A DNA stretch of 64,000 nucleotides from Novosphingobium profundi (GCF_018491765.1 NZ_JABWCU010000015.1:62001-126000), one strand, 5' to 3'. Shown: positions 1-8,303, counted from the stretch's first letter. Notes: generated by a model not told the origin, from the sequence alone. Translations and numbers: made by a program.

Positions 1-290
1 CAATGGGCGCAGGTACCGCAATGGTCGAGCGCGAGCGCGCTGACCCGGTCGCCCTCCGCGATCCCCTCGACACCGGGGCCTAGCCCGCGCACGATACCGG
101 AAAAGTCGGCGCCGATCCCGACCGGATAGGCCGAGACGTAGCGCCCGCCCTTGTTGAGGTAGGTCGAAACGTCGGTGCCGTAAGGGGCGTAAGCCATGAT
201 CGCGACGAGCGCCTCGCCGGGGCCGGGCACGGGCACTTCGGCCTCGACCAGCCGCAAGTCGCCCGGCGCGAAGAGACGCGCAGCCTTCAT
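1..290 (-). CDS. Medium-chain (zinc-type) alcohol dehydrogenase, N-terminal part
   Basis: This is the first 96 residues of a medium-chain dehydrogenase (GroES-like domain), cut by the window edge. It starts at ATG 288-290, overlapping the stop of the upstream cupin gene by ATGA, so it is the last visible gene of the hydroxylase-decarboxylase-cupin operon. The GDRV turn is followed by HCGTCAHC, the start of the structural-zinc cysteine cluster. At the usual catalytic-zinc positions, however, the Cys of the CGTD motif is Tyr (PYGTD) and the GHE motif reads GAD. Either catalysis differs from classical zinc alcohol dehydrogenases or the protein belongs to a zinc-independent reductase branch. The substrate is unknown. 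It probably oxidises or reduces an intermediate of the local pathway. Confidence 0.8.
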   Translation of the reverse strand, partial: MKAARLFAPGDLRLVEAEVPVPGPGEALVAIMAYAPYGTDVSTYLNKGGRYVSAYPVGIGADFSGIVRGLGPGVEGIAEGDRVSALALDHCGTCAH

Positions 291-1039
291 GCGCCGGTCC
301 CGAAGGTCCAGACAAGCAGGCGCGCGCCTTGCGCGCTGGCATTGGCGGCAAGCAAGGGCGTGTCGGCCAGGCCCACGGTGTAATCCCCCGGCTGCCAGAT
401 CTCGCCCGCGCCCTCCAACGTCCCTTCGAGGACATAGGCTTCCCAGGCACTGGCGAGCACGGGCGCTTTGCCCTGCCAGCCCGCCGGAACGAGCGCCTCG
501 AAGGTGCGCGCGCCGCTCACGGGGTCCTGGCTGAAGGGCCGGATGCGCCATTCGGCCGGAAGCGCAGGGTCCGCCACAGGCGCGACGTCGGCCACGCGTG
601 TCTCGAAGACATGCCCGCGCGGGTCGGCGGAACCGGGCAGCGGGTACTCGACCGGCTGCTCGGGTTCGTGGACGAGGTTGAGCACGAGCAGGCCATCGCT
701 GCGCACGAGCGCGAGCGCGCCTTCCTCGGAGCGCTCGTCATGGCCATGAACGACGTCGGCAGGGCGGTAGAAATAGACCCCCTCGCGGAAGTAGTGGTTC
801 CCGTCGAGCGTCACCGAACCTTCGAGCATGTAGACTTCCTCGAACGCAGCGTGGAAGTGCGCCACTCCGCCGCCGCGCCAGCCCTTGGGGATGTAGACGA
901 GGTTGGTGACGTGGCCGGTTTGTACATCCTCGCCCAGCTTGCGGCGTTTCAGGCCATGCGTGCCCAGCATCTCCCAGGGCAGGTCATTGCCCCGCACGTG
1001 CTCGAGCGGGCGGGCGAGTTTCAGCGAGCCCGCCATCAC
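287..1039 (-). CDS. Bicupin protein (first of three paralogues)
   Basis: A 250-residue protein with two cupin barrels. The N-terminal barrel carries a complete metal-site pattern: AHFH followed by FEEVYMLEG near residues 60-75, then VVHGHDE near residue 97. The C-terminal barrel is degenerate in metal ligands (SAWEAYVLEG). Bicupins of this size include ChrR-like/DUF4437 proteins and non-haem iron dioxygenases or isomerases acting on aromatic or dicarbonyl substrates. No specific reaction can be assigned. The gene overlaps its neighbours by four bases on both sides, so it is translated with the decarboxylase-like gene and the dehydrogenase. Two other bicupins of almost equal length lie at 5270-6019 and 6190-6933, suggesting duplication within one pathway. 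Confidence 0.8.
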   Translation of the reverse strand: MMAGSLKLARPLEHVRGNDLPWEMLGTHGLKRRKLGEDVQTGHVTNLVYIPKGWRGGGVAHFHAAFEEVYMLEGSVTLDGNHYFREGVYFYRPADVVHGHDERSEEGALALVRSDGLLVLNLVHEPEQPVEYPLPGSADPRGHVFETRVADVAPVADPALPAEWRIRPFSQDPVSGARTFEALVPAGWQGKAPVLASAWEAYVLEGTLEGAGEIWQPGDYTVGLADTPLLAANASAQGARLLVWTFGTGA

Positions 1040-1812
1040 AGCTCCGCCATCAGGCGGCCGAAGTGGGGAACGTGATCGGAAATCCCGCAGGCGCGCAGGG
1101 CGTGCCAGTAGGTGGCGGTGTTGATGGCGATGACCGGCTTGCCCAGCACCATCTCGGCCGCCGCACAGAAGCGGATCGCCGAGACGTTGGTGCCGACCTG
1201 GATCAGGCAGTCGACGTCGTCGCCGTCGAGGTGGCGGAAGGTCTCGCGGATCTTCGCCTCGTCGATCTCGGCGATCGCGGTCCAGCTCGGCGCCTGAAGC
1301 GGCACGTCGCGCACCGTCTCGTAGCCGTGGTCACTGAGGAATTTCGCCACCTCGGCATTCGCGGTCGGGTAGTAGGGCGAGAAGAACGCGACCTTCCTGA
1401 TCCCGCCATAGGCGCCAAGCGCGGCGGCCAGCGCTTCCGAGCCGGTCGAGACCTTGAGCCCGGAGACTTCCTCGATGTTTTCGCGCCATTTGACCGCGCC
1501 CTCGGCGCCGCCGAAGAAGGTCACCGCCGACATGCCCATGACGAGGTAATCGGGCGCACAAGTCAGCACGCCGCGCACCGCGTCGAGCGTGTTATGGCTG
1601 ATCTCCCAGGCCCCCGCCATGAAGGTCTCGTTCGAGACCGCCTTGGCGTTGTCGACGACGATGCGGCTGTAGTGGTTGGTCACCCCGTGGGGGCGCAGAT
1701 CGTCGAAGTCGGGCTGGACGATGGTGTTTGTCGAGGGCCCGAGCACGCCGAACTTGTAGCGGTAGCCCTGAACATCCCGATTGCGCCGCGGCGGCATCAC
1801 GCTGGTGGTCAT
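1036..1812 (-). CDS. Arylmalonate decarboxylase / maleate isomerase-like protein
   Basis: A 258-residue protein of the Asp/Glu racemase superfamily. Start ATG 1810-1812 overlaps the stop of the flavin monooxygenase. The segment VMGMSAVTFFGG near residues 91-102 aligns with the oxyanion-hole loop of Bordetella arylmalonate decarboxylase (MGTSLSFYRG), and FFSPYYPTANAEV corresponds to the region around its Tyr126. The family's second-half catalytic cysteine is not visible: the equivalent strand reads LIQVGTNVSAI where the decarboxylase has SCGG. Neither the first-half nor the second-half Cys of maleate isomerase is obvious either. The fold assignment is fairly safe. The reaction could be a Cys-independent decarboxylation, isomerisation or C-C cleavage, and is not determined. 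Confidence 0.75.
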   Translation of the reverse strand: MTTSVMPPRRNRDVQGYRYKFGVLGPSTNTIVQPDFDDLRPHGVTNHYSRIVVDNAKAVSNETFMAGAWEISHNTLDAVRGVLTCAPDYLVMGMSAVTFFGGAEGAVKWRENIEEVSGLKVSTGSEALAAALGAYGGIRKVAFFSPYYPTANAEVAKFLSDHGYETVRDVPLQAPSWTAIAEIDEAKIRETFRHLDGDDVDCLIQVGTNVSAIRFCAAAEMVLGKPVIAINTATYWHALRACGISDHVPHFGRLMAEL

Positions 1813-3002
1813 GCGATTTCCCTTTCCTGCTGGAGACTGGCGAACAGAGCCTGGCGAAGGAGGAACTGGCGGCGCGCGGCGGGGTCCTCGTGGATCGCGC
1901 GCATCTTCGCGCGCTTGGCCTCGAGCTTGGCGCCCTCGGCCATGCCCATGCTCTCCATGTTCTCGATCGTCTGCGCCTGGATGACGCTGCGGGTAACGGC
2001 CTGGCGCTGGCGTTCGAACAGGTCGAGCGCCGCGCGCCCGGCATCCTTGCGCAGGATCTGCCAGAGCTTGTCGGCCAGGTTCCAGCCATCGTGGATGCCC
2101 GAATTCATGCCGAAGCCGCCGAGCGGGTTGTTGAGATGCGCGGCATCGCCGATGATCGCGTGGCGCCCGCTCACGAACTCGCGCGCGACGCGCTGGTGCA
2201 CCTTGTAGATCGTGCGGTGCGTGGTCTCGACGTCGCCGTGGCCCACGATCCGGCGGAACACCGCGTCGCGGTTGGCATCGCTGATCAGCTCCTCGTCGCT
2301 CAGCGCCCCGTCGGCGGGCACCAGCACGCGCCAGACGCTGGGCACCTTCAGGAGCACCAGCCATTCCTCGGGATCGGAGATGTAGTTGACGTAGCTGAGG
2401 TCGGTGATCACCTTCTCGATCGGATAGGCGGTCGACATCGAGACGAACTTCTCCTCGTAAGTGAAGCCGTCGAACTCGGTGCCCAGTTGCTTGCGCACTG
2501 CCGAGCGCGCGCCGTCCGCGCCGACCACGAACTTCGCTTCCACCTCGATCAGGGTGCCGTTGTCCTCGAGCGTCGCGATCACCCCGTCCGCGCTTTCGCG
2601 CGAGGACACGAACCGGCAGTTGAAGCGCAAGTCGACATTGGGCAGCGCGGCCAGCCGGTCGCTCAGCAGGCGCGCCATGTTGTACTGCTCGCACTGCAGG
2701 CGGAAGGGGAACTTCGTCATGTCCGCCAGTTCGCCGAGGTCAAAGGCGAGGATCTCGCCGCTGCGGCGGTCGCGCATCTGGTAGACCGGCGCCTTCAGGC
2801 CGATCTCGATCAGTGGCTGCGCCGCGTCGATCTCGTCGAGCATTTCCAGCGTCGAGGCGTGGATCGTCGTCGCGCGCAAGTCGTGCGTGCTCGTCGCCTC
2901 GCACTCCACGATCATCACGTCCAGACCCAGCGCCGCAAGGCGCGACGCGCACGTCGTCCCCACCGGCCCCGCGCCGACAACCAGGACCTCACATTTCTTC
3001 AT
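1809..3002 (-). CDS. FAD-dependent aromatic hydroxylase (MhpA/PobA-type)
   Basis: A 397-residue group A flavoprotein monooxygenase. It has an N-terminal dinucleotide-binding GAGPVG motif at about residues 10-15, a DG fingerprint (VVGADGARSAVRKQ) near 160, and the FAD-ribityl motif GDAAHLNNPLGGFGMNSG near 285. Such enzymes use NAD(P)H and oxygen to hydroxylate phenolic or related rings. Here the partner could be a 3-(3-hydroxyphenyl)propionate-like or resorcinol-like compound, given the MhpR-like regulator opposite. It is the first gene of the leftward operon, with ATG 3000-3002 chosen because it directly precedes the Rossmann fold. It lacks the C-terminal thioredoxin-like domain of longer MhpA-type enzymes. 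The exact substrate is unknown. Confidence 0.88.
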   Translation of the reverse strand: MKKCEVLVVGAGPVGTTCASRLAALGLDVMIVECEATSTHDLRATTIHASTLEMLDEIDAAQPLIEIGLKAPVYQMRDRRSGEILAFDLGELADMTKFPFRLQCEQYNMARLLSDRLAALPNVDLRFNCRFVSSRESADGVIATLEDNGTLIEVEAKFVVGADGARSAVRKQLGTEFDGFTYEEKFVSMSTAYPIEKVITDLSYVNYISDPEEWLVLLKVPSVWRVLVPADGALSDEELISDANRDAVFRRIVGHGDVETTHRTIYKVHQRVAREFVSGRHAIIGDAAHLNNPLGGFGMNSGIHDGWNLADKLWQILRKDAGRAALDLFERQRQAVTRSVIQAQTIENMESMGMAEGAKLEAKRAKMRAIHEDPAARRQFLLRQALFASLQQEREIA

Positions 3003-3108
3003 GATCGCCGCATGCTCCCTAGTAACCCACTTCAAGCATGGCTTGATCAGTGCTTTGCCGAAGTGTTGCATCGGCCCGGGGGCGAAGGAACGTTGCGGCC
3101 AAAAACCA

Positions 3109-3121
3109 TCCGCATCGCGGA
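3109..3121. promoter_or_regulatory. Candidate IclR operator A (TCCGCATCGCGGA)
   Basis: A perfect 5-3-5 inverted repeat in the intergenic region between the hydroxylase operon and the IclR regulator. The same 13 bases recur at 10745-10757 and 10856-10868, and 12 of 13 recur at 6101-6113 on the opposite strand. All copies lie in front of genes of this cluster. The shape fits IclR-family sites. That the local regulator binds it is inferred. Confidence 0.65.
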
Positions 3122-3186
3122 GGGCGAACCTGCACCGGTGAGACAAGGCCTTGACAGGAGGGGCCGCGTACCGCTGTCTTGTGGCC

Positions 3187-4059
3187 ATGCTAGGTCGCGA
3201 GAAACCAGTGACACACGACAGAGAAGCCAACCGGACGGAAGAAAAGAGCGAGCGGGACATGATCCGTTCGCTCTCGCGCTCGATACAGGTCATCCAGGCC
3301 ATCAACCGCCACGGCTCGCTGGGCCTGACGGAGATCTCGCGCGCGGTCGACATACCCTATCCCACGGCCTATCGCATCGTGAACACCCTCATGGACGAGG
3401 GGCTGATCGAGCGCGAGCCGACGCGAAAGCGCTATCGCCCGACCGCCCTTATCCAGACCCTTTCGTGCGGCTTCCAGAACCACGACCGGCTGGTGGGCAT
3501 CGGCCGCCCGCTGATTTCGGCGTTCACCCAGGAATTCCACTGGCCGCTCAGCATCGTCACGCGCGTGGGCAACAAGATGGTCGTGCGCGATTCCACCAGC
3601 ACGCAGACCACGCTGACCTTCAACAACTACTATCCGGGCTGGCAGGTGCCGCTGCTCGCCTCGGCCTCGGGCCAGGTCTACTGCTCGTTCACCTCCAGGG
3701 CCGAACAGCAGGAACTCATCAACCAGGCCTATATCAAGCAGAAAAAGCTCGACGCGGTGATCCTCAGGGATTTCGAGAGCGGGCAGGCGCAGCAACGCAT
3801 CCGCGAGCTCGGCTATGCCGCCGTCGCGCGCACGCCCTATTCGGCGAACCCGGGCAAGACCTCCTCGATCGCGGTGCCACTGTTCGAGAACCAGCAGCTG
3901 CTCGGCTCGCTGGCGCTGGTCTACTTCGCCAATTCGATGCCGCTCAGCGAGGCGATCGAACGTTACCTCGATCCGATGCTCGAGGTCGCACGGCAGATCG
4001 GCCGCGGGCTCGAGGCTTCACCGGTCGGGATGACCCGCTTCGACGAGGCGGCGGAATAG
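3187..4059 (+). CDS. IclR-family regulator, MhpR-like
   Basis: A 290-residue regulator. The N-terminal winged helix (SLSRSIQVIQAIN, LTEISRAVDIPYPTAYRIVNTL) is followed by an effector domain whose spacing and motifs (WPLSIVTRVGNKMVVRDST, PLLASASGQVYCSF, SSIAVPLFENQQLLGSLALVYF) closely resemble MhpR, activator of 3-hydroxyphenylpropionate catabolism. ATG 3187 is the first ATG after operator A; ATG 3260 is an alternative that still keeps the helix-turn-helix. It is divergent from the hydroxylase operon. Its 3' end overlaps the convergent MFS gene by about 42 bases. It is probably the activator or repressor of the cluster through the TCCGCATCGCGGA sites; the effector is unknown. Confidence 0.88.
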   Translation: MLGREKPVTHDREANRTEEKSERDMIRSLSRSIQVIQAINRHGSLGLTEISRAVDIPYPTAYRIVNTLMDEGLIEREPTRKRYRPTALIQTLSCGFQNHDRLVGIGRPLISAFTQEFHWPLSIVTRVGNKMVVRDSTSTQTTLTFNNYYPGWQVPLLASASGQVYCSFTSRAEQQELINQAYIKQKKLDAVILRDFESGQAQQRIRELGYAAVARTPYSANPGKTSSIAVPLFENQQLLGSLALVYFANSMPLSEAIERYLDPMLEVARQIGRGLEASPVGMTRFDEAAE

Positions 4060-5280
4060 CCAGGCCGCCAGCGCCGCGAGCGCGATGAGCGCGCAGCACA
4101 CCAGGAAGCCCGGACGGTAGCTGCCGAATAGGTCGTAGCCCTTGCCCGCGAACCACACGCCCAAGCCCGAGGAAATCGCCTCGAAGACGATGAAGGCGCC
4201 GGTCATCTCGCCCAGACTCGGACCCGCGAAGCTATTGGCGATGACCACTTGGGTGAGCACGTAGCAGCCCGCCCAGCCTGCCCCCAGCAGCACCAGCCCG
4301 ACCAGCGCAAGCGGCGCGCCGCCGAGGCTCAGCAGAAGCGCGCCCGCGAGCAACAGCATCTGTTGCGAGTTCCACACCCGGTTGACGCCCCAGCGCTCGG
4401 CCGCCGCACCGACAAGGACCTTGCCCACCAGACCCGTCACGAAGACGAGGCTCATCCCCAGCGCCGCCTTCATTGCGTCGAGCCCGATGTCCTGGAGGTA
4501 GAGGAACAAGTTGAGCAGGAAGGCGGTCGAGGCGAAGAAGGTCCCGAAAGTCGCCAGCAACAGGAGGCCCAGCGCGAGGCGTGGGCGTGAAAGGTGGCCC
4601 AATGCGCCGGTGAGCGCGCCCGTGCGCGGCGGTCTGGACGGTTCGCAAAGCGGTTCCTCGCGCGCCGCCTCTCGGGGTGCACGCAGCAGCAACGCGGCGA
4701 GCGGCACCAAGGCGAGCGGCACCAGCGCGGCGAAGCGCAGCACGCTGCGCCAATCGGCGTGCTCGAGCGCAAGGACCGTGAGGCCCGGAAAGATCGCCGC
4801 GCCAATACTTGTCCCCGACAGCGCGATCGCAGTCGCCAATGTGCGCAAGGCGGCGAAGCGCGCGCGCACCATGAGCACGACGATCACCACGTGCGAGGAG
4901 GCAAAGCACAGGCCGAGCACCGCGTAGAGCGCATAGATCACCCCGATGCTCCGCGCATGGCCATAGGCCGTCAGCGTGGCCGAAAGCAGGAGGAGCCCGC
5001 CCAGCACGATGTGCGCGGGGCGCACGCGCGTGGTGAGCAGCCCGACGAGCAGCCCGCAGACGCCCGCCGAAAGCAGGAAGATCGTCTCGCGCAGCTTGAG
5101 CGCGGCGCGCGCGATGTGAAGGTCCGCCAGGATCGCCGTATCGAGCGCGGGGAGCCCGGCCGAGATGATGCCGTGGCAGGCGGTCATCACCAGCAGCAGC
5201 CCGCCGATCATCGCCCAGGCGGAGCGATCGGGCCTTGGTGATCCGCCCAGCTCGAGCGCCGCTGCGGGATTACCCGCCAT
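4018..5280 (-). CDS. MFS transporter
   Basis: A 420-residue major facilitator with about 12 hydrophobic segments and the cytoplasmic-loop arginine pattern (LLTTRVRPAHIV; GKVLVGAAAERWG). It resembles the monocarboxylate/oxalate-type transporter group more than sugar porters. ATG 5278-5280 is used; an upstream GTG would add only a short charged leader. The start lies inside the preceding bicupin gene (stop at 5270), so the two are translationally coupled. The 3' end overlaps the convergent regulator gene. It probably imports the aromatic or organic acid substrate of this cluster across the inner membrane, working with the TonB receptor at 8327-10663. The substrate is inferred from context only. 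Confidence 0.85.
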   Translation of the reverse strand: MAGNPAAALELGGSPRPDRSAWAMIGGLLLVMTACHGIISAGLPALDTAILADLHIARAALKLRETIFLLSAGVCGLLVGLLTTRVRPAHIVLGGLLLLSATLTAYGHARSIGVIYALYAVLGLCFASSHVVIVVLMVRARFAALRTLATAIALSGTSIGAAIFPGLTVLALEHADWRSVLRFAALVPLALVPLAALLLRAPREAAREEPLCEPSRPPRTGALTGALGHLSRPRLALGLLLLATFGTFFASTAFLLNLFLYLQDIGLDAMKAALGMSLVFVTGLVGKVLVGAAAERWGVNRVWNSQQMLLLAGALLLSLGGAPLALVGLVLLGAGWAGCYVLTQVVIANSFAGPSLGEMTGAFIVFEAISSGLGVWFAGKGYDLFGSYRPGFLVCCALIALAALAAWLFRRLVEAGHPDR

Positions 5281-6019
5281 GGCGGCGATCCGCCTCGGGC
5301 GCACGGACGAGGTCCCACAGCCCGTCGTGCCATTCGAGGAGCACGCAGCCGCCGCGCGTGCGCTCGTCGAAGCCGTGGATCGAGTAGGCGGGATTCCAGA
5401 GAAACGAGCCCGCGCGCATCGGCCGGGTGTCGTCGGGCTGGATGTCGCCGGCGATGCAGAAGATTTCCTCCTCGACTGGGTGCCAGTTTGCCCCGCCCAC
5501 CCCGCCGAACCCGGCAGGCACCTTGAGCAGGCGGGTATCGGCGCCGCTGCGCGCGTCCTGCCACAGCACGCGACGCTCGAAACCCTCGAGCCGCTTGCCC
5601 GCGATGACCGGGACGAAGGGCGCGATGCCGAGGCAATCGGCCAGGATCACCGGCTCGGGCGAGGGCCCTTCGACATCGGCGCTGTCGACGATCACGATGA
5701 TCTCGCTATCGGCCAGCGCCTCGAGTTCGAGCGGGCGATCGCCGGGCAGCACCGCGAAGCCGTTTTCGCCCAGCACCGTCTGATCGACGCGCAGGCGCCC
5801 GGCCAGCACGAAGACCTGCACCAGCGCCCCGTCCGCGCGCGCGCTCGGCGCCGTCCAGCCGCGCTCGAGCAGCAGGATCGCGCTGCGCAAGGCACCATCG
5901 GCAAGCCGCCGCAGCGCTTTTCCCGGGCAGGCCGCCCCGTCCCAGGGCGCGAGGTTCTCGACGGCGAGCTCGTCGCGGTGCACGCAAGTCGAAATGTCGC
6001 ACGCCAGTTCCCGGGTCAC
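5270..6019 (-). CDS. Bicupin protein (second paralogue)
   Basis: A 249-residue two-barrel cupin protein. GTG at 6017-6019 is preferred because AAGGA lies just upstream and because it gives the same length as the other two bicupins; a TTG start 21 codons earlier is possible. The metal pattern is in the C-terminal barrel (NWHPVEEEIFCIAGD, then YSIHGFDE). The N-terminal barrel is degenerate, the reverse of the paralogue at 287-1039. It is transcribed leftward together with the MFS gene, from a divergent promoter region containing operator D. Its reaction is unknown. It could be a dioxygenase, isomerase, or substrate-binding accessory protein. Confidence 0.75.
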   Translation of the reverse strand: MTRELACDISTCVHRDELAVENLAPWDGAACPGKALRRLADGALRSAILLLERGWTAPSARADGALVQVFVLAGRLRVDQTVLGENGFAVLPGDRPLELEALADSEIIVIVDSADVEGPSPEPVILADCLGIAPFVPVIAGKRLEGFERRVLWQDARSGADTRLLKVPAGFGGVGGANWHPVEEEIFCIAGDIQPDDTRPMRAGSFLWNPAYSIHGFDERTRGGCVLLEWHDGLWDLVRAPEADRRHGG

Positions 6020-6100
6020 CGATCCATCCTTGCTGCCTGAACCATAGGGCAGGACCTTGCGGGCATTTCCTGCGATCGCCAAACAGGCAGAGCCCCATTA

Positions 6101-6113
6101 TCCGCGATCCGGA
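6101..6113. promoter_or_regulatory. Candidate IclR operator D (one mismatch)
   Basis: Read on the minus strand this is TCCGGATCGCGGA, differing at one position from TCCGCATCGCGGA. It lies in the divergent promoter region between two bicupin operons, about 80 bases from each start codon. That location supports its being a real member of the operator set rather than chance. Confidence 0.5.
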
Positions 6114-6189
6114 GGTCCATGCGCCGCCAACTGGCGCTGAACGCCGGGTTTTGGAACGCTTGCCCGAGGACCGGGACAGGAGATACGCA

Positions 6190-6933
6190 ATGCGCCCCCG
6201 CATAGTCGATTTGCACGTGGATGAACTGGACTGGGTGCCGCTTGGCCCGCCCGGGCTCTATTCGCGCCTGCTCAGCCGCGACCCCGAGACGGGCGCGCGC
6301 ACCGCGCTGCAACGCCTGACCCCCGAGGACGGCTACACCCCGCCCGACACCGCGCACTTCCACCATACCTACGAGGAAATCATCGGAATTTCGGGCGACT
6401 TCAGCTTCGATTCGCGGCGCTGGGTAAAGCCCTGCACCTATGTGTTCCACCCGCCCCGCACGGTCCACGGCTTCGCCAGCGCGATCCGCGCGGAATCGAC
6501 CTTCCTCTCGCGCGTGGGCCGCGATCTCGATTTCAACTTCGTGCCCGAGCCCGAGGCCGACGATCTCTACGTCGTCGAGGGCAAGGCCCCGCCCCGCGCG
6601 CCGGTCGCGCTCGATCCCGAAGAGACGCTGCGCGACTTCGTCGCCGGCGAACTGCTCGGCAGCGCGGTCGAAGTCCGGCGTCTCAGCGTCGATCCGGTGA
6701 GCGGCGAAGGCTCCGCGCTCGTGCGCCTGCCCAAGGGCTGGAGCAACCGACTTCGCAACGTTCCCGAATATCTCGAGATCTTCGTGATCGAGGGCGGCCT
6801 TAAGGTCGACGGCAAGGCCCCGCCCGCAGGCCGCGCCTATTTCTTCTACCCGCCCGGCGAGAGCGTGAACGCGCTCGAAGCGGCGCAAGACACGCTCGCC
6901 TACGTCAATTTCGGCGGGGCGCTGGGCCTGTGA
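6190..6933 (+). CDS. Bicupin protein (third paralogue)
   Basis: A 247-residue bicupin. The N-terminal barrel has a full metal-site pattern (AHFHHTYEEIIGISGD, then RTVHGFAS). The second barrel retains EIFVIEGGL and a GESVNAL turn but few ligands. ATG 6190 is preceded by AGGAG with good spacing. The gene ends in a GTGA overlap with the tandem-SDR gene, so the two form an operon. Like its paralogues it probably binds a divalent metal and acts on a small oxygenated compound; the reaction is not determined. The three bicupins differ in which barrel keeps its metal site, which argues for different jobs rather than simple redundancy. Confidence 0.78.
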   Translation: MRPRIVDLHVDELDWVPLGPPGLYSRLLSRDPETGARTALQRLTPEDGYTPPDTAHFHHTYEEIIGISGDFSFDSRRWVKPCTYVFHPPRTVHGFASAIRAESTFLSRVGRDLDFNFVPEPEADDLYVVEGKAPPRAPVALDPEETLRDFVAGELLGSAVEVRRLSVDPVSGEGSALVRLPKGWSNRLRNVPEYLEIFVIEGGLKVDGKAPPAGRAYFFYPPGESVNALEAAQDTLAYVNFGGALGL

Positions 6934-8243
6934 ACGTGCTTCGCGGCCTCATCGTCAACGCCACCGGCCCTGTCGGCGCCCTCGCGCGCGAGGCGCTGTG
7001 CGACCATGCCCTCATGACGCTCGACGCAGCGGGGACCGACGAGGCGGGATGGGAAGCCTTTTGCAGCCGCTGCGCCGAACAGGGCCTGCTCTTCGACACC
7101 ATCGTCCATTGCCCGATCGAAGCGCCGGGCCCCGAAGGGGTCGAGCGCGAGATTCTGTCCGCCTGGCTCACCGCGAAATTCGCGCTGCGCCTTGCAGCCC
7201 CCGGCGAACCCGCGCTGCTGACGGTCACGCGCGAAGGCTTCGGGCCCGTTGCAATTGACGCCGACGCGGCTGGCAACGCAATCCGCATCGCGACCTGCGC
7301 GGCGATGCTCGACGCCTCAAAGGCGGGCATCCGCTTGCGCTCGAACCGTCTCGCGCTGTCGCCCGAGGCCGCGAGCGAACCGGCGATCGCCGCGATCCGC
7401 GCGCTTACCGACCGGCGCGCGAGTTTCCTTGCGGGCGCGGACGTATCCCTTGCCCCCACCGCGCAAACGGGGGCCGAACTCTCGCTCGCGGGCAAGACCG
7501 TGCTGGTCACCGGCGCGACCTCGGGCATCGGACGGGCCAGCGCCATCGAGATCGGGCGCCTGGGTGGCCATGTGCTCGTCGGCGGGCGCAAGCCCGACCT
7601 CGCGCGCGAGACGCTCGACCTCGTGCGTGAGGTGGGCGGCGATGGTGAATTCCTCGCGCTCGACGTCACCGATGCCAGCGCCTGGGCCGCGGTGGCCGAA
7701 CGGATCGCGCGACGCGGCGGCGCGCTCCACGGTCTCGTCAACAACGCAGGCGAGGCGCGCAACCAGCCCATCGGCGAGCTGCACGAGGACGTGCCACGCT
7801 TCCTCAACCACCTGAACTACGGCGCCTGTCGCCTGGGCATGGACAGCCTGCTCGACGTGCTCGCCGCGGGCGAGGGCGCGGTCGTCAACGTGGCGAGCGT
7901 GGCGGGCATGCGCGCAGGCTTCGCGGGTTCCGCCTATGGTGGCTCCAAGGCCGCGATGATCGGGCTGAGCCAAAGCTACGCGCGCGCGGTTGCCGCGCCG
8001 CGCGGGGTGCGCGTCAACGCGATCCAGCCCGGGCTCATCTGGAGCGACAGCGTGATCGATGCGCTCGGCGAAGAGGGTGCGCGCGCGTTTCGCGACATGA
8101 TCGAGGGCAAGACCCCGATCGGGCGCGTCGGCGCGCCCGACGAGATCGGCCGCTTCGTCGCCTATCTGCTGAGCGATGCCGCACGCGGCATCTCGGGCCA
8201 GGCGATCCCTGTTTCGGGCGGGCTCGAACTCGTCCATCCCTGA
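6930..8243 (+). CDS. Tandem short-chain dehydrogenase/reductase fusion
   Basis: A 437-residue protein, almost twice the usual SDR length. The C-terminal half (from about residue 185) is a complete classical SDR: TGATSGIG cofactor motif, LVNNAG, and a YGGSK active site, ending in SGQAIPVSGGLELV. The N-terminal half looks like a worn SDR: a short Rossmann start (LIVNATGPVGALA), IVHCP where NNAG would be, and LLTVT, but no Tyr-x3-Lys pair. GTG 6930 overlaps the preceding bicupin stop (GTGA), which fixes the start. The active half probably oxidises a hydroxyl group or reduces a ketone in the local pathway. The front half may be structural or form the dimer interface within one chain. Confidence 0.85.
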   Translation: MNVLRGLIVNATGPVGALAREALCDHALMTLDAAGTDEAGWEAFCSRCAEQGLLFDTIVHCPIEAPGPEGVEREILSAWLTAKFALRLAAPGEPALLTVTREGFGPVAIDADAAGNAIRIATCAAMLDASKAGIRLRSNRLALSPEAASEPAIAAIRALTDRRASFLAGADVSLAPTAQTGAELSLAGKTVLVTGATSGIGRASAIEIGRLGGHVLVGGRKPDLARETLDLVREVGGDGEFLALDVTDASAWAAVAERIARRGGALHGLVNNAGEARNQPIGELHEDVPRFLNHLNYGACRLGMDSLLDVLAAGEGAVVNVASVAGMRAGFAGSAYGGSKAAMIGLSQSYARAVAAPRGVRVNAIQPGLIWSDSVIDALGEEGARAFRDMIEGKTPIGRVGAPDEIGRFVAYLLSDAARGISGQAIPVSGGLELVHP

Positions 8244-8262
8244 GCGGCGTGAACGGCGCGCG

Positions 8263-8303
8263 AAAAAGGGGGGAGTGACCGTTTGGCCGCTCCCCCCTTT
8301 TTT
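8263..8303. terminator. Bidirectional intrinsic terminator
   Basis: A 13-bp perfect stem (AAAAAGGGGGGAG with its complement at 8290-8302) and a 14-base loop, with T runs on both outer sides. It sits between the convergent tandem-SDR and TonB-receptor genes and can stop transcription from both. Confidence 0.9.

Noticed and set aside
1728..4088. Long plus-strand open frame across the hydroxylase, intergenic region and regulator
   Set aside because: It spans two real genes on opposite strands and the intergenic operator, which no single protein would do.
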